Assembly: GCA_037176885.1 (NCBI GenBank)
Contig: JAWWNJ010000293.1
Coordinates: forward strand, 22,012 to 86,011
DNA length: 64,000 nucleotides
Direction: 5' to 3'
Origin: Favolaschia claudopus
Lineage: Eukaryota; Basidiomycota; Agaricomycetes; Agaricales; Mycenaceae
Shown: one piece after another, positions 58,326 through 64,000 of the stretch
How the letters are laid out: each line of letters starts with the position of its first letter
Numbering within the stretch: position 1 is the stretch's first letter
Made by a program: the position numbers and the translations under genes
Notes under the pieces: model-generated
What the model was told of the DNA's origin: nothing
The model's input: only the letters and a program-made list of their open reading frames with translations
The model's database searches: none

Positions 58326-59291
58326 ATGTCCTCTTCAACAACGCAGCCTAATACTACCCTGTATGTCAACAATCTGAACGACAAGGTCAACAAGGCAGAA
58401 CTGCGCTCCAGTTACACGCCCTCTTCGCCACATACGGCAAAATAATCGATGTAGTCGCCACCAAAAACACACGGATGCGCGGTCAAGCTTTCCTCGTCTT
58501 CGCCGACCTTGCTGGTGCCACCACCGCTATGCGCGCACTGGAAGGCATTGCCATTCTACGACAAACCTCTCGTCCGTCGCCTCCCTCTGGTTTCTAGCAC
58601 AAAGTTTTGAATAAGTTGTGACTGCAGCGAATCACCTACGCGAAATCGAAATCCTACGCGACTTCCCGTAGAGAAGACTCGTCTTTCGTGCCCCCGACCT
58701 CTGCGAATGCGAGCGCGTTGTTGGTGCAAAAGGGGAGAGCCGACAAGAAGAGGCAGCGTGATGAGGAGGTGGCTGATGGAGAACGGAAAGCCAAACGCGA
58801 TAAAGGCGACGATGACGACGACGAAGAGATGGAGATCGATGACGAGGAAGACGCTCAGCAAAATGCGAGTGCTGGTATGTCTCGGTCCTTTTCGATCAAG
58901 GCATTGACCCTACAACTTCCCCTTCCCAAAAGCTGGCGAGGTGCCTGTCGCTGGCCCCACCGCGCGTTTATTATGTACGAATCTACCGCAAGAGGTATCG
59001 GATGGTGTTCTGTCCGTTTTGTTCCAGCAGTAAGTCTCCAACTACTTGTCTTGCGTCCATCTCCATTGTCCCTGGCAGATATCACGGTTTCAAAAAGCCA
59101 ATGTGACAACAACAGATGTACCTGGCGGTAAGTTGTTTGCCTTTCACTTCTCACCAATTATTGAGCCATCCTTCGCAGTGAAAAAAGCTCAGGTCATGTT
59201 CGACTCCCCTCAACTCGCTTCGGTAGCGAAAGAAGGCTTGCACGGCTTCACACTGAAGAAAGACTGGATACTGTCCGTCCAGTACATCTAA
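58326..59291 (+). CDS. U1A/U2B''-type snRNP protein, two RRMs
   Basis: Spliceosomal RNA-binding protein. RRM1 has RNP2-like TLYVNNLND and RNP1 RGQAFLVF (about 58483), with YDKPLRIAYAKSKSYA after it, as in U1A and U2B''. A charged, lysine- and aspartate-rich linker follows. RRM2 is marked by RLLCTNLPQEVSD, LFQQYHGFKK and AQVMFDSPQLAS, ending DWILSVQYI. Introns interrupt it. An A is missing at about 59093 in the AAAAA run of GFKKANVTTTDVP, which would truncate RRM2 if real. Fungi usually have one such protein, acting as U2B'' (Msl1 in yeast). Confidence 0.85.
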
Positions 59292-59713
59292 TAACTGTAT
59301 TCTTTTTGTTGTTTGGCGGGATTTGGGGACCCTCTGGACCAACGCTCGTCGGGTGAGTAGCGCCTTTCATGCGTCTTGTCTTTATTTAGACCCACTCCCA
59401 AGTGTAAAATACCCTGTGTGCAGTTTCGTGAATCCTGCTGCTCTTCCATCGTTCGCTAAACATGACTTTGTTCCGGTACGGACCTTTTCCCTCCGGGGTT
59501 CTGGGGAGGCGATTCCAAACGCTGCTGTGTGCTTTGATCGCTTCACCACTTAGTTTGCTTCATCGTATCCCTCTCCGCTAAGATTTCTGCGAACAGAAAT
59601 GGGCATCTGGATCTCTTACTTCCAAGGACGAACTTGACAGGTGTAAGCAAATCTGTGCACAAAGTACATTGTTTATCATTTCATACAACAAGCAAGGATA
59701 CAAGTAAGTCGGT
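59292..59713. other. Intergenic, convergent 3' regions
   Basis: About 420 bases between the ends of the RNA-binding protein and the DJ-1-type gene. No open frame of note and no repeat seen. Confidence 0.35.
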
Positions 59714-60834
59714 CTACAAATTCAGGGCTTTGAGCATAGCCTCGCCAATGGGCTGCATGATTGAAGAATGAGTCGACTGGAAAACATGCGTTGAAGAGAT
59801 GTTAAGACCCTCACCTTGGCTGAGGCGGGATTCTGACCAGTATAAAGGTTTCCGTCAACTACGACGTGAGACTATGGTGAAGGCGTTGAGCTAGCAGTCT
59901 CTATGAACAGAGAGAGACGTGAACGTACTCCCCAGGCTTCGGCAGCTTTTTCGTATTTTCCGCCGAGGCTGACGATTTGTCTTCGAGAAGCCACGGAACA
60001 TCTTTCACTTTGCCAACTTGTGTTTCCTCGTCGTTGGAAAACCCTGTGGCGGCTTTCCCAGCGAAAATGGACTTCCCATCGGCATCCTTGACGTTCACAA
60101 GGGCCCTGAACTCCGATGAACAACTTGTTTGTGTTTCGTAGTGTGGATGAAACCTACGCAGGACCATGGCAGACGGCAGCAGTGATCTTGCCCGCTTGGT
60201 AGAACTACGCGATTGTCAAAGCTTTTCGCAATCGATGAGAAAGGCACTTACTTCCCCTGCTAGCTTGATGTTCACAGCATCAACAGGTAGATCGATCACA
60301 GGACCGTGTCCGCCAACATAGAAGATTGCATCATAGTCTGCGCATTGGTAAACGGCGGGAACGCTCGGTGCAAGGGAGGATTAAATGCACGCAGACCTTT
60401 CGAGTTGACGTCGAGAGCTTTTTGGCAGAAGTCAACTTGCTCTTGACAGTCTCGTCTTCCAAGAACTTGGTGCATTCGGGGTCGGATGCGAACATCTATG
60501 CACGGCGGCTAGTATTGCGTTGATTCTCTTGTTACTGAAATCTATGCTCACCTTGACGCTTCCTTCATCGATCGGCGGATTGGGACCGGCGGGGCTGGCG
60601 AAGTCAATGGTGGCTACAGAGGTAATCAAATGAAGACAAGAAAGTGAACTTGGAGGGGAAGTCATTACCTTTGGGAGCCAGAACGTAGTACGGGTGAGCT
60701 GCCTCTGGTAAATACCCATCCCTACAAAGACGAGGTTGGAATCAACTGTCGAGAGCTACTCGAAGATGACTTGCGGTCTGCCCGCCAGTCAAGGTCTTCG
60801 AGGCTGAAGTCAATACAAAGAGAATAGCGGGCAT
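59714..60834 (-). CDS. DJ-1/PfpI-family protein (Hsp31-like)
   Basis: Class I glutamine-amidotransferase-like fold; members act as glyoxalase III or stress proteins. Starts MPAILFVLTSASKTLTGGQT, then YYVLAPKATIDFASPAG, PECTKFLEDETVKSKLTSA, FYVGGHGPVIDLP (about 60300) and the nucleophile elbow ITAAVCHGPAALVNV (about 60160, split by an intron) with the active Cys. FSNDEETQVGKVKDVPWLLE and HVVVDGNLYTGQNPAS follow; the end is EAMLKALNL. The GGHGP motif and the Cys-His pair are those of the Hsp31 group. About 235 residues. The exact reaction is not provable from sequence. Confidence 0.87.
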
Positions 60835-61129
60835 GGTACTGGTCGAGAACAGAAGGGATTTTGAAAGAGGCTTATGATATCCTTAAATATCCATGGCCAG
60901 CTTAATCAGTGCATCCGGATTGCCGGTGCGTGGGGCGGGTATAACCTGATATAGAGGTCCTCAACTGAGGCATACAAGAGGTAGGAGCACAACCTCAGAG
61001 GTAAATTTCATCGGAATGCAGCAAGACTAGAGTTACTCGTTGAACAAGACCAAAAGCAAGTAAAAATTGAACATACTCGGCAAAGCGGCAATCAAACAAC
61101 AACATCCATTTTGGGGTTGCTCAATTACC

Positions 61130-62214
61130 ATGTCCTCCTTCTTCGGTCTGTGCGTGTATACCAGCTTCAAACTCAGGAATCCTCGACTGAAAGGTCTTGC
61201 AGAGGAAAGACTCGCACATTCAAGCCACGCAAAGACGTTCCAGAGGGCACCAAGCAGTACCAGCTCAGGAAGTATGCCGAAGCTACTTTGGTGAGCTCGA
61301 TTCTATCACCTATCTCGCATAGGAGTCGAGCATCCGCGTCTAGGGCTCAGGAAACCTAAGACTCGCCGTCCAACTCCCCGAAGGAGAAGACCAGAACGAA
61401 TGGCTCGCGGTACACGGTTAGCAGCACCAGCCCAAGCCTCGAAACATAGGGAGTGTATCATGACTGATTCCACCATCGCAGCCGTCGATTTCTTCAACCA
61501 CCTCAACATGCTCTACGGCACTATCACAGAGTTCTGCACGAGAGACGAGGCATCTAATTGGTTACCGCACTGTCTCCGATGGTTGCTGATCAGTTTGCCC
61601 AGTGCCCGATGATGTCTGCAGGCCCACGGTTGTTTTCTCTGTCATTGCGCGTTGTCTTTCGGACTGACCAGCATTGCAGATACGAGTATCTATGGGAGGA
61701 CGGCGTGAAGTACAAGCGGCCGACGAAATTGGCTGCACCGGACTATGTTGACGCGCTCATGAACTGGGCTCAGGGGCTCTTGGACGACGAGGCGGTATTC
61801 CCAAATAAAATTGGTGCGTTCAGTCAATGGTATCTCTTCCAAATCATTTGTCTCATTGAACCGTAGGCGTACCGTTTCCAAGAATTTCAGAGAGACTGTA
61901 CGCACGATCGTGCGACGTTTGTTCCGCGTATACGCCCACATATACAGCAACCACTTTGATCACATATGCGCTCTCGGGATCGAAGGTCGACGTGTTCTCT
62001 TTGACGCGTCCCTTTTCTAATTATCGTTTCGTTCTAGCGCACCTCAACACCAGCTATAGGCACTTTTCTTGTTCATCAACGAGGTGTGTTGTACCTTGTC
62101 CCCTCCCGGTTGCGTACACTGACCTATTCGCAGTTCGACTTGGTAGACAAGAAGGAATTAGCTCCTCTAGACGAACTTAATGATGCCATACTGTTGGAGG
62201 ACAAAGCACGATGA
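61130..62214 (+). CDS. MOB1: Mob1 kinase activator
   Basis: Binds and activates NDR/LATS-family kinases in mitotic exit and septation. Starts MSSFFG, then after an intron RKTRTFKPRKDVPEGTKQYQ, LRKYAEATLG and DFFNHLNMLYGTITEFC. The next exons give CPxMSAGPRYEYLWEDG and KRPTKLAAPDYVDALMNWAQ. The zinc site is completed by YAHIYSNHFDHI (about 61937; first Cys pair about 61533-61602). NTSYRHFFLFINEFDLVDKKE and LDELNDAILLEDKAR end it. About 215 residues, the normal size; introns of 50-60 bases. The first exon is very short, as in other fungal Mob1 genes. Confidence 0.9.
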
Positions 62215-62618
62215 TAACTGACCTGAGGACTCTTGTAGGCTTATTCCTTAATCGTTGTATTCCACCTATTTCTATTTCCCAAAAGATCCATTGAATGCAT
62301 AGGGGTGACTGGATCGTGTATTTGTCAAGACAGGTATTTGTGCTAAATGCTACAGGTCGCGCGTGCGTGTATTTTTGCGGCGACGGTTCTGGGCGGTATA
62401 GTATTGGTACAACAGTATTGTATGCGTGTTCGTGAATGCAAGAGTGATGGAGAATGCGTGTGTTCGTTCAGTCAATGCAAGGGGGTGATAATACAATGTG
62501 GAGATGCAAGTCAATAGGATAGCGTTTCGAAGCGAAAGAGTCGCGACACCTTGTGAGTGTATGAGGGTGTTTGGTGAGGGTAATGCGGCGGCGAGTGATG
62601 CGGTCGGAGTGCGGAGTG
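62215..62618. other. Intergenic, convergent 3' regions
   Basis: About 400 bases between the ends of Mob1 and the BTB-like gene. A minus-strand frame at 62350-62640 continues the BTB gene frame past its probable stop but has no family features. Confidence 0.35.
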
Positions 62619-63841
62619 TTATATTGTTCGCTACATGAGGTGTTAGCGGGCATATAGAAATCAAAGGCGAAAAGATCATACCTTGACAATTGACCATTGT
62701 ACGACAAGATTTTGACTCGGTCATTGAGGGCGTTTTTGCAAAGATCACAAGAAAGATGTTCTGCAAGCGGCCGTAAAGCCGACTCGAGCGTGTGGGTGGA
62801 CATGTCTAAGGGCCAAATTTAGCTTGGAAAGATGCTCCAACGACGGCGATGCATACCTGTCGCACGTCCCACGCAAGGTATGCGGTAGCAAGTGCCCATG
62901 CCCGACTGAGGCCTTTTTGTGAGGGAAAGTCACAAGTCGGGGTTGGGGGATGCGGATGTGGGGGAGGACCGAGGACGCGTTTCAAAGCTTCAGCGCGGCC
63001 GAAGTGCAAGAAGAATAGCCTGAGTTGAATGAGCCAATGCTAGAACATAATAGGAAGAACCAATACTTGCCGTTTCAGGTAAACAGCTCCCATTCTCTCC
63101 ACCACGTCGTCCGTTAACCGCGAAAGCGGGAAAGCGAGTAGATGTGAGGAGGTGGGGGCAGCGAGGTCGAAGATATCGTAGTGGGCAGCAAGGGCGTAGA
63201 GCTGCAGTGGAAAGAGCGGCGCGTGCGACAAAAGGAGTGTAAAGAGAGGCGTCGATTGCTGGATCTAGAAAGCAAAGATATGAGCTTCGCCGGCTCCACC
63301 CAGTGAACCGTTGCAACACACCGTTGCTTTTATGTTGAGACCATACATCGGCATCGAGTCGACTGCTTTGACGAGAATTTCAAACGGGGGTGAATAATGG
63401 GCGCATGACATGTCGTAAATGGCGTGCAATATTACATTCAACACGGGGGACGACTCCGGAACTTCAAATACTGGCGGTTCTTCTCCCTGCTCAGGCATAG
63501 GCATCGGGAGAATGCCGCGAAACCGGTTATCGGACGCGTTCAAGAGGAGGTCTGAGTGGACGTGAAAGTAGACCGAGTCTGTTGACAGAAGAACTATGTC
63601 CGGTGGTTGTTGTCGGTGTTGGGCATTAGCAAAGAAGGTCGTAGAGATGGATACAATGGTATCATCTTCGTCTGGAGCGTCATTAAGAGGGGAGCCGTCA
63701 TGAGAATGCTATGGGACGGTTAAAGAGGCGGAAACGACGCAAGAAAGGAATATTTACTGGAGGAGTGGGGAGATGGTCGTACTGAGTTGAAGGATATTCG
63801 ATATCACCGAACATCATGTTATCCCAGCCGATATGGTCCAT
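62619..63841 (-). CDS. BTB/POZ-like protein
   Basis: Starts MDHIGWDNMMFGDIEYPST. After an intron a BTB-like opening reads PPDIVLLSTDSVYFHVHSDL and LLNASDNRFRGILP, followed by PESSPVLNVILHAIYDMSC. Such domains dimerise or bind Cullin-3. The second half is helical (LYALAAHYDIFDLAAP and WALATAYLAWDVRQ), with a conserved CDLCKNALNDRV near the end. The last residues WSIVKRTI follow after an intron; a one-base break near 62712 must be crossed to read them. This type of BTB-like protein is common and multi-copy in mushroom genomes, with unknown roles. The tail after 63841 holds only its presumed promoter. Confidence 0.68.
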
Positions 63842-64000
63842 GGCAAGTCTAGACACAATGAAAGTGAGGACGAAAAACAGGTGGGTCTAATTTGCTTGGG
63901 AAGTAACACATATATACACCGACGTCATCGTCTTCTCTTCCTTTCTCGAGTATTCTCGCAATCCGCGACCCACTGCGTCATTTCACCGCGTCAGATCCTT

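Noticed and set aside
58326..59291. Pseudogene call for the U1A/U2B''-type gene
   Set aside because: The single break is a one-base loss in an A run, like others in the window; the rest is fully conserved.

Overview
The window looks like nuclear DNA of a mushroom-forming fungus (Basidiomycota, probably Agaricomycetes). Genes are dense, lie on both strands, and are cut by many short GT-AG introns of about 45-70 bases. Recognisable fungal genes include a division 1 chitin synthase, DAL5-type transporters, a Nem1 phosphatase and a Lag1 ceramide synthase. There is also an integrase-like gene of a type that I recall from mushroom genomes. No rRNA, tRNA or CRISPR was found. Gene coordinates below span the first to last coding base, introns included.

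Layout. 1-8054 is the accessory part: a partial unknown gene, a 1.2 kb pyrimidine-rich non-coding tract, an unknown gene, and an HTH plus DDE integrase-like gene whose 3' part and flank are tandemly duplicated (6268-7160 and 7161-8054). 8943-32828 is core: chitin synthase, a small RING protein, an acyl-CoA synthetase, a large low-complexity protein, an ER HSP90 ending in HDEL, a WW-FF protein, an Air1/2-like zinc-knuckle protein, an FTS/AKTIP-like E2 variant and a Vip1 inositol pyrophosphate kinase. 33665-45608 holds a copper P-type ATPase, a small membrane protein, an F-box protein, a Rheb GTPase and a GH2 beta-mannosidase. 45882-53696 holds two DAL5-like transporters on opposite strands around an AARSD1-like tRNA editing protein and a second RING protein. 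53872-63841 holds Nem1, Snf7, Lag1, a U1A/U2B''-type protein, a DJ-1/PfpI protein, Mob1 and a BTB-like protein.

The genes do not form one pathway; this is ordinary core genome next to a transposon-affected edge. Some themes recur: ER and lipid functions (HSP90, Nem1, Lag1), growth signalling (Rheb, Vip1, Mob1), endosomal functions (FTS, Snf7) and RNA processing (WW-FF, Air, U1A/U2B'').

A main caution is that many clearly conserved genes carry single-base insertions or deletions inside invariant motifs, often in short homopolymers. This pattern fits consensus errors of the assembly better than a series of pseudogenes. For that reason genes are called across these breaks, and breaks are noted entry by entry. 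I saw no convincing new multi-gene system; the integrase-like gene with its recent tandem duplication is the most unusual item.
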